Source: Clostridium acetobutylicum ATCC 824
Lineage (GTDB): Bacteria; Bacillota; Clostridia; Clostridiales; Clostridiaceae
Assembly (NCBI RefSeq): GCF_000008765.1
Contig: NC_003030.1
Span: 2,328,001 to 2,392,000, forward strand
DNA: 64,000 nt
Direction of reading: 5' to 3'
Shown here: positions 9,781-17,429 of the stretch, piece by piece
Layout of the letters: the number at the start of each line of letters is the position of its first letter
How positions within the stretch are numbered: position 1 is the stretch's first letter
Position numbers and translations under genes: made by a program
Notes under the pieces: model-generated
Told to the model about the DNA's origin: nothing
Database searches by the model: none
Seen by the model: only the letters and a program-made list of their open reading frames with translations

Positions 9781-10030
9781 ATATTAACATTATATTCGCA
9801 ATAATTCAATATGTTGCGTAAAATTTCCATTGAATAAAAAAAGAACCTTAATCAGTTTTCTCTTATAGTCTATAACTTTATATTTTCATATTGTTCCAAA
9901 CAACCCAAAAACACATCGATTACACACTGTAGAATTATATATACACTTCTAATATGTAGCAATTAAATTTAAATAAGCATACTATAATTTTATAGAGTTT
10001 TTTAAAAGTATAAAGAAGAATGGTGATATT

Positions 10031-11224
10031 ATGTGTGGAATAGCTGGATTTGTTAATTTCAAAAAAAACTTGATTGACAAAAAAAGTATTATAGAAGATA
10101 TGACTAATACTCTTATAAAGAGGGGGCCAAATGAAAAAGGCTACTATATATCAAAAAATGCTCTTTTGGGCCACAGACGTCTTATCGTTGTAGACCCTAA
10201 AGGTGGTAGTCAACCAATGATAAAAATACACAATGGAAAAAAGTATATTATAGTTTATAATGGCGAGTTATATAATACTGAGGACATACGAAAGGAGCTT
10301 TTAGAAGCAGGTTATGAATTTTCATCATACTCTGATACAGAAGTTCTTTTAACTTCCTACATTCATTGGAAAGAAGATTGCGTAAATCATATAAATGGAA
10401 TTTTTGCTTTTGCGATATACTCTGAAACTGATAAAAAAATTTTTCTTGCAAGGGATCCATTAGGAGTAAAACCTTTATTTTATACAATAAAAAATAACAA
10501 CTTAATATTTGGATCTGAAATAAAAACTCTTCTTGCAAATCCTCTTGTTGAACCAATTTTAACAAAAGAGGGTTTAACAGAAATTTTTGCACTAGGTCCT
10601 GCTAGAAATCTCGGCAGTGGAGTTTTAAAAGATATTCATGAAATTCCACCTGCAAACTTTATAGAGTTTACGGAGCACAAATTCAAGCTTCATGAATATT
10701 GGCGCTTAAGCTGTAAGCCTCATACTGAAAATGCAAGTGAAACAGCAGAGCATATAAAGTTTCTTCTTACAGATGCAATAAAACGTCAACTATATGCAGA
10801 CGTACCCGTATGTACTTTTCTTTCAGGAGGACTTGACTCCAGCATAATTTCAGCTGTAGCTGCAAGTGAATTCAAAAAACATGGAAAAACTTTAAATACT
10901 TATTCTATTGATTATAAAGATAATAACCTATACTTTAAAAACGATAACTTTGTAATAACTCCTGATAGTGTCTGGGCTGAAAAAATGCGTAAATTTATAG
11001 GCAGTAATCATCACAAAATAATAAATAATAATTTAGATTTAGCATCTGCATTATATGATGCTGTAAAGGCAAATGACATTCCCGGTATGGCCGACATAGA
11101 CTCTTCTCTCTTTTTATTCTGTAAAGGTGTTGCTGAAAAAAATGTAGTTTCACTATCAGGTGAACGTGCAATACAGATGATAACTAATCTAGTTAAACAA
11201 TTTATAAATATAGGGGAGTTATAA
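10031..11224 (+). CDS. asnB: Asparagine synthetase (glutamine-hydrolysing), N-terminal segment, interrupted
   Basis: First part of an AsnB/AsnO-type enzyme converting aspartate, glutamine and ATP to asparagine. Class-II glutaminase domain with nucleophile Cys2 (MCGIAGF), then the ATP-pyrophosphatase loop SGGLDSS at residues 265-271. True AsnB sequence ends at residue ~378 (LSGE); the last 19 residues after that (RAIQMI...) come from an inserted element, and translation stops at 11222-11224. The missing C-terminal part is at 15777-16493 in the matching frame. As it stands the product should lack synthetase activity, because the ADEIFGGY region and C-terminal helices are absent. Confidence 0.93.
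   Translation: MCGIAGFVNFKKNLIDKKSIIEDMTNTLIKRGPNEKGYYISKNALLGHRRLIVVDPKGGSQPMIKIHNGKKYIIVYNGELYNTEDIRKELLEAGYEFSSYSDTEVLLTSYIHWKEDCVNHINGIFAFAIYSETDKKIFLARDPLGVKPLFYTIKNNNLIFGSEIKTLLANPLVEPILTKEGLTEIFALGPARNLGSGVLKDIHEIPPANFIEFTEHKFKLHEYWRLSCKPHTENASETAEHIKFLLTDAIKRQLYADVPVCTFLSGGLDSSIISAVAASEFKKHGKTLNTYSIDYKDNNLYFKNDNFVITPDSVWAEKMRKFIGSNHHKIINNNLDLASALYDAVKANDIPGMADIDSSLFLFCKGVAEKNVVSLSGERAIQMITNLVKQFINIGEL
11147..11184 (+). other. Left element boundary (attL-like) in asnB
   Basis: Contains the 12-bp repeat CTATCAGGTGAA (11153-11164; 17 of 18 bases match when extended to 11170), also found at 15777-15788. Left of it is asnB; right of it is element sequence ending in TGATAAC (11178-11184), which mirrors GTTATCA at the other end of the element. 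Predicted crossover dinucleotide GG at 11159-11160. Confidence 0.75.
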
Positions 11225-11243
11225 GAACGTTATAACTCCCCTA
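11211..11243. terminator. Terminator just inside the left end of the element
   Basis: 14-bp stem (TAGGGGAGTTATAA and its complement) with a 5-nt loop, followed on the plus side by ATAAAAATAGTTTTT. It overlaps the stop codon of the truncated asnB ORF and faces the end of the HAD gene, so it can close transcription from both sides. Confidence 0.8.
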
Positions 11244-11258
11244 ATAAAAATAGTTTTT

Positions 11259-12059
11259 CTAAATAATATTATAATGCTTTAGAGCATACTCAATTCCGTC
11301 TTCCATTATATCTTTAGTAACAAAGGCTACCAAATCAAATAAACCTTTACTACTATTTCCCATAGCTATACTATTAGGGACATACTGAAGCATTGGAAGA
11401 TCATTCAAGCTATCTCCTAGAGCATAACAATCTTCAATAGGTATATTAAAATAGTCCTGTAAAAACTTAATTCCTGTTGCTTTTGAATATCCTTTAAGAA
11501 CTATTTCTCCAAACTCTCCTTCTTCATCTTCTCTATCAATGTAATCAAAATCATTAGAAATATGAGATTTAAAAGCTTCCAAATTGCTTTCTTTTCTTGT
11601 CCATATAACGAACTTATCAAATACAATATCAGAATCATCCCAAGACTTACTAACATCATAACCACGTTTTCCAAATTTACTTTTTAGCTCAAGAGTTTTT
11701 TCTGAAACAGGTTCTCTTTGATCAAAGAAAAAATCCTTTTGCCCTTCTAAAAGTGCATCAAGCTTACACTCACGAAGCTTTTCAACTATTTCTACGCATC
11801 TTTTATGAGAAATAGACTTTTCCAAAAGAGTTTGTCCATTAATATGTATATAAGTTCCGCACCCGCAAACATAACCATCAAAACCAATTTGCCTAATACT
11901 ATCCGGAACATTAAAAAAAGTTCTTCCTGTATTTATAAATACAAGGTGACCATTGCTTCTAGCCTTTTTTATGGCAGCTATTGTTCCTTCTGGAATTACA
12001 TGTGTTTTTTCATCCACTATAGTTCCATCAATATCAAAAAAAATCATCTTTTTATTCAT
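11259..12059 (-). CDS. HAD-superfamily phosphatase, Cof type (element cargo)
   Basis: 266-residue cytoplasmic HAD hydrolase, Cof/type IIB subfamily. Motif I DIDGTIVD with nucleophile Asp near residue 9, motif II threonine in FINTGRT, motif IV GDSLNDLPML near the C-terminus, and a large alpha/beta cap between. Family members dephosphorylate sugar phosphates or similar metabolites; the substrate cannot be predicted. It lies inside the asnB element, convergent with the truncated asnB, ~56 nt after the OsmC-like gene. Confidence 0.88.
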   Translation of the reverse strand: MNKKMIFFDIDGTIVDEKTHVIPEGTIAAIKKARSNGHLVFINTGRTFFNVPDSIRQIGFDGYVCGCGTYIHINGQTLLEKSISHKRCVEIVEKLRECKLDALLEGQKDFFFDQREPVSEKTLELKSKFGKRGYDVSKSWDDSDIVFDKFVIWTRKESNLEAFKSHISNDFDYIDREDEEGEFGEIVLKGYSKATGIKFLQDYFNIPIEDCYALGDSLNDLPMLQYVPNSIAMGNSSKGLFDLVAFVTKDIMEDGIEYALKHYNII

Positions 12060-12115
12060 CTAATATATCTCCTCTACTCTTCATTAGTAAAATATTTAAT
12101 TAATATAAAACCTAA

Positions 12116-12502
12116 TTATAGATTTTCTTTAATTTCAAATTCTATTTCCTTTGACAAAGTCCTTCTTACGGGACACTTTTTTGCAATATCAATAACTCTG
12201 TGTTTAATTTCATAAGAAATATCACCTAAGATATCTACATTATATAAGAATTTAACTTTAGTATCATCACTTTTATCTAAATCAACCTTAACGATAACAT
12301 TATCATACTTTATGTTCTTATGTTCCAATATCATTCTTATAGTTATATTAAGACATGAAGCAAGAGAAGCACATAGTAAATCGTGGGGACCAAAACTTTC
12401 CCCATTTCCTCCTTTTTCTTTTGTAACATCTGAAAAAATAACTGCATTACTACTAAAAATTTTTGTATAGTAATTTTCTTTTTCACTTTCAGAAATAATC
12501 AT
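12116..12502 (-). CDS. OsmC/Ohr-family protein (element cargo)
   Basis: 128-residue OsmC-like protein. Two conserved cysteines are visible: LLCASLASCLNITIRM in the central helix and KCPVRRTLS near the C-terminus, matching the redox-active pair of the family, which reduces organic hydroperoxides. The HDLLCASLASC segment resembles the YhfA/OsmC subgroup; a true Ohr would usually have a more standard VCP motif. It sits 12 nt downstream of the alpha/beta hydrolase gene, probably co-transcribed. Confidence 0.83.
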   Translation of the reverse strand: MIISESEKENYYTKIFSSNAVIFSDVTKEKGGNGESFGPHDLLCASLASCLNITIRMILEHKNIKYDNVIVKVDLDKSDDTKVKFLYNVDILGDISYEIKHRVIDIAKKCPVRRTLSKEIEFEIKENL

Positions 12503-12514
12503 AAAAATCCTCTC

Positions 12515-13606
12515 CTACTTATTGTTATTAAGAAAAGTAAATACCTTATTGAAATATGGAACCATTATACTATCCTTTTCTCTATATATTTCATGCTTTG
12601 AATTCTTAATCACTATTAGTTTACACTTCTTAGCTTCTTTTGCAAACTTATCTTGTCCTCCTGGCCTTACTATATCATCATTTTCGGCTTGAAATAACAA
12701 CACTGGAATAGTTACTTTTGATGCATTTTTTCCGTCTGTAACCTCATCTGTTGCCTTTAAAGATTCCTTTACCCACTTAAACGAAGCTCCACCATTTTCA
12801 ATTTTTCTACTCTTGTTAGTTTTATCTAAATAATAATCATATCTAATATTACTTGTTGTGCAGGAATTTTCAAAATCCGATTCACAAGAATACTCATGGT
12901 GACCAGGAGCATATGTATCTCCTAAATTCACAAAGTTAAATACACTTGCAACAGCTCTTGACAAAAATTCAGGGTATCTTCCCGTATCTACCTCAAACAT
13001 TGGAGAACTTAAAACTGCGGCTTTGAAATATTTAGGATACCTTTCTAGAAATAAGCCTCCAATTGCTCCTCCCATAGAATGTGCATATAAGAATAAATTT
13101 TTCCCTCTATTATCCGGTTCTACTATAGTATCAACATATTTTTTAAAATCATCTACATAATAATCAAAATTATCTACACTTGTTTGTGTTGAATCTTTTC
13201 CTAATCTACCTGATCTTGCATGGCCTCTATGTTCCAATCCATATACGGAATATCCATTTTTCAAAAAATAATATATTGTTTCATTATACTTTACCATACT
13301 CTCCCTAAACCCATGGGATATTACAATTGAATTCTTTGAATTTGGTATAACATATTTTTCGTAGTAAATATCTATATTTTCCTTTCCAATAAAATGCCCT
13401 GATTCTCGCCTAGCACTAAGATAATTTTCAACTTGCTTTATTTCTCTTTTATAGTTTTTTTCACTTATATAATACTCTTTAGGTTTTCCATCAATCATAG
13501 AATTATCCTCTTCAGATGCTATGGTCCTATCCCAAGCTGAATTTCCAAGAATAAAAATTGTTGTTACAGCAAAAATCAAAAAAACCTTCTTACTTAACTT
13601 CCTCAT
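12515..13606 (-). CDS. Alpha/beta hydrolase, lysophospholipase/monoacylglycerol lipase type (element cargo)
   Basis: 363 residues. N-terminal basic stretch plus hydrophobic segment (KKVFLIFAVTTIFILGNSAW) suggests export or membrane anchoring. Hydrolase core: oxyanion region ISHGFRESM, EHRGHARSG and nucleophile elbow AHSMGGA near residue 178; Asp in AENDDIVRPGG and His in KNSKHEIYRE complete a triad. The serine-aminopeptidase/PldB-like family usually acts on lysophospholipids or acylglycerols. Probably the first gene of a hydrolase-OsmC-HAD unit inside the element. Confidence 0.87.
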   Translation of the reverse strand: MRKLSKKVFLIFAVTTIFILGNSAWDRTIASEEDNSMIDGKPKEYYISEKNYKREIKQVENYLSARRESGHFIGKENIDIYYEKYVIPNSKNSIVISHGFRESMVKYNETIYYFLKNGYSVYGLEHRGHARSGRLGKDSTQTSVDNFDYYVDDFKKYVDTIVEPDNRGKNLFLYAHSMGGAIGGLFLERYPKYFKAAVLSSPMFEVDTGRYPEFLSRAVASVFNFVNLGDTYAPGHHEYSCESDFENSCTTSNIRYDYYLDKTNKSRKIENGGASFKWVKESLKATDEVTDGKNASKVTIPVLLFQAENDDIVRPGGQDKFAKEAKKCKLIVIKNSKHEIYREKDSIMVPYFNKVFTFLNNNK

Positions 13607-13791
13607 ATAAAACTCCTCAATACAAATAATTTTGCAATAGAAGTTACACCTTACGTATTGTTTAATCTATTGCTATTTGTGAAATTTCTACTTATTTCAC
13701 TCTATATAATACTAAAATAAAATTATAAATTATTATAACTGTTCTTGCAATGCAGAAATATTGTAAACTATTAAGAAACACCTAAGTGAAA

Positions 13792-15363
13792 TCACTTTAT
13801 AATGCTGTCAATGTTTACCTTAAGTCTAAATTCCAAGTGCTTATTTTTATATACTATAATTTTATCAAGTACTCTTTCAACGTCCTCACGTTTTAGATTT
13901 TCAGACTCAATTATATTATCAAAAACCTGTAGAGCGTTCTTTAAACTATTATCACACTTCAAATTATTTTCTACATTGAATTTTTCAATTTCCTGTGTTA
14001 ATTTTAGAATATTTTTCTTTTTTTCTTTTTCCATCCTGACATAAGCTTCTTCTATTATTTTTTTATATTGTTTATTATCCTCCCTTGATATATCCTTTAT
14101 TTTTTTACATAAAATAAATCTAAGTTCTTCTTTCTCAATATAAAGCTGCTTTTGCATTTTTGATAAACTACTCCTCATAAAGTCTTCCTTTTTATCAATA
14201 TTAATCTTCAGGATATACTCCTTGTATTTTCTTCTAATATCTCTTAAAAACTCTTTAAAAAAGAATAAAACTTCATGTTCACTTACAGAATGATTGCTGC
14301 ATATTTTATTTCCATATCTCCTATACATTCTGCAATTATAACCTCTTTCAATTTTAGGATATGCTTTTAAATTACATCCAACAACAGCATATCCACATTC
14401 TCCGCACTGCATAAATCCCCTAAATATATAGTTGTATTTTGCTTTCCCGCTAAACTTTATTCTATTCCTTCTTAGATTTATTTCCTGAGCTAATGCGAAT
14501 TCCTCTTTTGTTATTATTGCTTCATGATGATTTTCAAAAACATATTGTTCTTCCTTAGGTACCTTCTCCTCCTTTCCTTTAATCATTTTAACTTGCCTTT
14601 TCTTTGTCCTAAGTATTCCTATATAAATATCGTTTTTAATTATCCTATTTATCATATACGCTTGCCATCTATGAGCCACATTATTTTTAAATACTCTCCC
14701 ATTGTTTGCATGCTTTTTTTGCATACATTCACTTGGAGTTGAATATCCATTTCCATTTAACAAATCACATATTTTTTTATACCCAAATCCCTTTATGTAA
14801 TATTTAAAAATAAGCTGTATTATAGGTCTTATTTCTTCATCTACTATAAGGGTAACTTCATCTTCGACTTTAATCTTCTTATAACCATATATATTCCCAA
14901 TTATTAACTTACCCTTCTTTTGTTTTAAATGCATACTTGCTCTTATTTTTCTAGAAATATCCTTAACATACATCTCATTGTACCAAGTTTTTATCCCAAG
15001 TATATCGTAATTGTCCTCTAGTAAATCTAATCCTCCTGTTGCTTCTTCTACTAATATGAGCCTAATGCCTTTTTCTTTTAGTTTATCTATAAATACTAGA
15101 ACCTTGCCATTGTTTCTTCCAATACGTGATAAATCTTTAGCTACAATTACATCAATTTTTCTTTCCTTTATTTCATACATCATTTTCAAAAATTCAGGTC
15201 TTTCAAAAGTATATCCTGAACAATTATCATCCACATATATCCTATTAACCGTCCAATTTTTATTTTTTGAGTACTCTTCAATAATGTTTTTTTGAGTAAT
15301 TATTGAACTATAGTTTTCCTTATCTTCATCCCTACTTAACCTTACATAACCTACTACATTCAT
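13792..15363 (-). CDS. Large serine recombinase
   Basis: 523 residues. N-terminal resolvase domain (VVGYVRLSRDEDKENYSS; catalytic Ser10; VIVAKDLSRIGRN), a central recombinase domain with a DNA-binding HTH (KKICDLLNGNGYSTPSECM), a zinc ribbon around residues 315-360 (CGECGY...YNCRMYRR), and a lysine/glutamate-rich coiled coil to the C-terminus. This is the SpoIVCA/TnpX/phage-integrase architecture. It sits near the right end of the element and is transcribed inward, typical for skin elements and serine-integrase prophages. It is the obvious candidate to recombine the two asnB repeats. Confidence 0.94.
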   Translation of the reverse strand: MNVVGYVRLSRDEDKENYSSIITQKNIIEEYSKNKNWTVNRIYVDDNCSGYTFERPEFLKMMYEIKERKIDVIVAKDLSRIGRNNGKVLVFIDKLKEKGIRLILVEEATGGLDLLEDNYDILGIKTWYNEMYVKDISRKIRASMHLKQKKGKLIIGNIYGYKKIKVEDEVTLIVDEEIRPIIQLIFKYYIKGFGYKKICDLLNGNGYSTPSECMQKKHANNGRVFKNNVAHRWQAYMINRIIKNDIYIGILRTKKRQVKMIKGKEEKVPKEEQYVFENHHEAIITKEEFALAQEINLRRNRIKFSGKAKYNYIFRGFMQCGECGYAVVGCNLKAYPKIERGYNCRMYRRYGNKICSNHSVSEHEVLFFFKEFLRDIRRKYKEYILKINIDKKEDFMRSSLSKMQKQLYIEKEELRFILCKKIKDISREDNKQYKKIIEEAYVRMEKEKKKNILKLTQEIEKFNVENNLKCDNSLKNALQVFDNIIESENLKREDVERVLDKIIVYKNKHLEFRLKVNIDSIIK

Positions 15364-15402
15364 AATATTACCCTACCTTAAAACACAAACTTGAGATTTG
15401 CC

Positions 15403-15597
15403 TCACAGACTTTCTTGAACCATATCCTTTATAACTTTTTCTATATTCTTGCGTCCACTTACAAACACTGCAACACTTGAATAGCCTTCCTTATATTCTA
15501 TTATTTTTTCCTTTATAATATTATCCTCAACTTCAGCTTGAGTTAAATAAATTATAAGGGCCTCTTTATTTCTATATTTTACTTTTTTTAATCTCAT
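15403..15597 (-). CDS. Small recombinase-associated protein, possible directionality factor
   Basis: 64 residues, beginning MRLKKVKYRNKEALIIYLTQ with GYSSVAVFVSGRKNIEKVI near the end; ATG preceded by TGGAG. It lies 39 nt upstream of the serine recombinase and is probably co-transcribed. Short ORFs of this look often precede clostridial large serine recombinases, but I know of no assigned function. Its position suggests an accessory or recombination-directionality role; that is inference. Confidence 0.65.
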   Translation of the reverse strand: MRLKKVKYRNKEALIIYLTQAEVEDNIIKEKIIEYKEGYSSVAVFVSGRKNIEKVIKDMVQESL

Positions 15598-15758
15598 CTA
15601 AAACTCCAGATAATTGCTTATTATATTATATTAATCTAAAGTATGTTTTGTTACAGAAATATACCTGTTTATTTACACGGTATTATCTTGGCACTATGTA
15701 TTTTTGAAATTTTGAGATAAATATATCTATCCTTATGTAACTACGTGTAAGTTTGATT

Positions 15759-15800
15759 GTTATCACCAGCTTTGCGCTATCAGGTGAATGTGCAGATGAA
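15759..15800 (+). other. Right element boundary (attR-like) in asnB
   Basis: Element-side arm GTTATCA (15759-15765), then the repeat CTATCAGGTGAA (15777-15788), then asnB coding sequence. Predicted crossover dinucleotide GG at 15783-15784. A TTG at 15753 opens an ORF across the boundary but has no Shine-Dalgarno. Confidence 0.75.
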
Positions 15801-16493
15801 ATATTTGGAGGTTATCCTTGGTTCATGAGAAAAGAAATGATATATGCTAACACTTTTCCATGGTCTAGATTTGTAAATGAGAGAATAAGCCTTTTATCCG
15901 ATGATTTAAAGTCTATAAATCTTCAAGAATATGTAGATGCAAGATATAAAGAAAACTTAAATAATGTTCCTGTTTCTGATGAGGATAGTCCTTATGCCAA
16001 AAGAATGCGTGAACTCTTCTATTTAAATATAAAGTGGTTTATGATAACCCTTCTTACTAGAAAAGATAGGATGAGCATGGCAAATAGTCTTGAAGTTAGA
16101 GTTCCTTTTGCTGATTATAGGCTAGTTGAATACGCTTTTAATATACCTCCAGAAATTAAATTTTTAAACGGAAGAGAAAAGGGAATTCTAAGAAAAGCTT
16201 TTGAGGGCGTTCTACCTCAAGACGTTATAGAAAGAAAGAAGAGTCCTTATCCAAAGACTTTTGATCCTAGATACACAGCTTTGGTTCAAAAATGGTTAAA
16301 AAAAGTGGTAGAGGATAAGACATCTCCTATTTTAGATATAATAGATTTAAAAACTGTAAATGAGCTCATTGAAACTGGCGGCTCTTCTTACAAAACACCT
16401 TGGTTTGGTCAACTCATGAAGGGACCTCAATTAATAGCCTATCTTCTTCAGGTAAATTTTTGGCTTAAAGAATATAAAATAAAAATGATATAA
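15777..16493 (+). CDS. asnB: Asparagine synthetase, C-terminal segment (separated by the element)
   Basis: 238 codons plus stop, continuing the synthetase domain: LSGECADEIFGGYPWF, the KDRMSMANSLEVRVPF motif typical of AsnB, and EIKFLNGREKGILRKAF. The frame at 15777 matches that at 11153, so excision gives 374+238=612 residues, the size of Bacillus AsnO/AsnB. All key motifs remain intact with no frameshift, arguing that the joined protein is still under selection. No ribosome-binding site lies before it, so it is unlikely to be made while the element is in place. Confidence 0.92.
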   Translation, partial: LSGECADEIFGGYPWFMRKEMIYANTFPWSRFVNERISLLSDDLKSINLQEYVDARYKENLNNVPVSDEDSPYAKRMRELFYLNIKWFMITLLTRKDRMSMANSLEVRVPFADYRLVEYAFNIPPEIKFLNGREKGILRKAFEGVLPQDVIERKKSPYPKTFDPRYTALVQKWLKKVVEDKTSPILDIIDLKTVNELIETGGSSYKTPWFGQLMKGPQLIAYLLQVNFWLKEYKIKMI

Positions 16494-16498
16494 ATAGT

Positions 16499-16530
16499 CC
16501 CCGTATATTTATATATGATAATATACGGGG
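16499..16530. terminator. Terminator after asnB, shared with galU
   Basis: Stem CCCCGTATATT paired with AATATACGGGG around a 10-nt loop, between the convergent asnB and galU genes, followed by a T/A-rich stretch. Confidence 0.8.
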
Positions 16531-16541
16531 TTATTAAAATA

Positions 16542-17405
16542 CTATTTGTTTATGTTGAGTAGATATTCCTTAAGTTCACTGTTTAGTTTATCATTTTTAA
16601 GTGCAAAATCTATATTTGCCTCTATAAATCCAAGTTTATCTCCAATATCATATCTTTTGCCATCAAAACAATATGAATATATTGCTTCTCTCTTTAGCAA
16701 TTCTTCTAATGCATCTGTAAGCTGAACTTCTCCACCTTTTCCAGGTTTTGTATTTTCCAGTATAGGAAATATAGTTGGCGTTATAATATACCTTCCAAGA
16801 ATAGCTATATTAGAAGGTGCCATTTCTATACTAGGCTTTTCAACTAAATTTTTGACCTTGCATATTTTATTTTCTATGTTTATTCCATCCACAATTCCAT
16901 ATTTACAAACATCCTTCTTTCTTACTTCCTGAACTCCTAATATAGACGTATTATATCTATCATAGCAGTCCATAAGCTGCTTTAAACAGGGGACTTTACT
17001 GTCCACTATATCGTCCCCAAGCATAACTGCAAAAGCTTCATTTCCTGCAAAACTTTTTGCCAAACTAATAGCATGTCCTAATCCCATAGGCTCCTTTTGG
17101 CGCACATAGTATATGTTAACCATATTACTTACCTGCCTAACCATCCGAAGAAGTTCTTCCTTATGGTTATTTTTTAGTTCTTCTTCAAGCTCTGCCGATT
17201 TGTCAAAATGATCTTCTATTGATTTTTTATTTCTTCCAATTATTATAAGTATTTCTTCAATTCCTGATAAAGCTGCCTCTTCAACTATATACTGTATTGT
17301 AGGTTTATCAACTATAGGTAACATTTCCTTTGGCTGAGCTTTTGTAGCTGGAAGGAACCTTGTTCCTAAACCTGCTGCTGGAATCACAGCTTTTCTTATG
17401 CTCAT
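16542..17405 (-). CDS. galU: UTP-glucose-1-phosphate uridylyltransferase
   Basis: Makes UDP-glucose from UTP and glucose-1-phosphate for envelope polysaccharides and glycolipids. 287 residues with the GalU nucleotide loop AAGLGTRFLPATKAQPKEM near the N-terminus, VDKPTIQYIVEEA, the VMLGDDIV metal-binding segment and KPGKGGEVQLTDAL. It follows the membrane glycosyltransferase by 24 nt on the same strand, so the two probably act in the same glycosylation route. Confidence 0.95.
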   Translation of the reverse strand: MSIRKAVIPAAGLGTRFLPATKAQPKEMLPIVDKPTIQYIVEEAALSGIEEILIIIGRNKKSIEDHFDKSAELEEELKNNHKEELLRMVRQVSNMVNIYYVRQKEPMGLGHAISLAKSFAGNEAFAVMLGDDIVDSKVPCLKQLMDCYDRYNTSILGVQEVRKKDVCKYGIVDGINIENKICKVKNLVEKPSIEMAPSNIAILGRYIITPTIFPILENTKPGKGGEVQLTDALEELLKREAIYSYCFDGKRYDIGDKLGFIEANIDFALKNDKLNSELKEYLLNINK

Positions 17406-17429
17406 ATATTACCACCTCTTAATAAAATT

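Larger units (their letters stand above)
11153..15776 (-). mobile_element. 4.6-kb skin-like intervening element interrupting asnB
   Basis: The 4,624 bp between two direct copies of CTATCAGGTGAA, counting one copy. It separates two in-frame parts of asnB. Contents, all minus strand: HAD phosphatase, OsmC-like protein, alpha/beta hydrolase, large serine recombinase and a 64-residue ORF near the right end. The end-to-end junction of the element forms a ~50-bp imperfect palindrome centred on GG, as expected for a serine-integrase attP. Precise excision would restore a 612-codon asnB. No phage structural or conjugation genes are present. Programmed excision is inference; integration into asnB is directly visible. 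Confidence 0.85.

Noticed and set aside
9978-9986. Sigma-K-like -10 (CATANNNTA) upstream of asnB, which would support mother-cell expression
   Set aside because: The -10 CATACTATA fits, but no acceptable -35 occurs at the right distance, and a TATAAT overlaps it; too weak to claim.
10248-10592. Antisense ORF in asnB (and similar opposite-strand ORFs inside glgA, addA, addB, galU and the GH31 gene)
   Set aside because: They mirror AT-rich coding sequence of real genes, lack ribosome-binding sites and encode no recognisable protein.
15753-15776. Start of a separate asparagine synthetase-like gene
   Set aside because: The TTG at 15753 has no ribosome-binding site and the first eight codons are element sequence; the protein homology begins at the repeat.
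11153-15788. Two simple independent asparagine synthetase fragments from gene decay
   Set aside because: Both halves meet at an exact 12-bp repeat in the same frame with all motifs intact, and the intervening DNA carries a recombinase; decay would not produce this.
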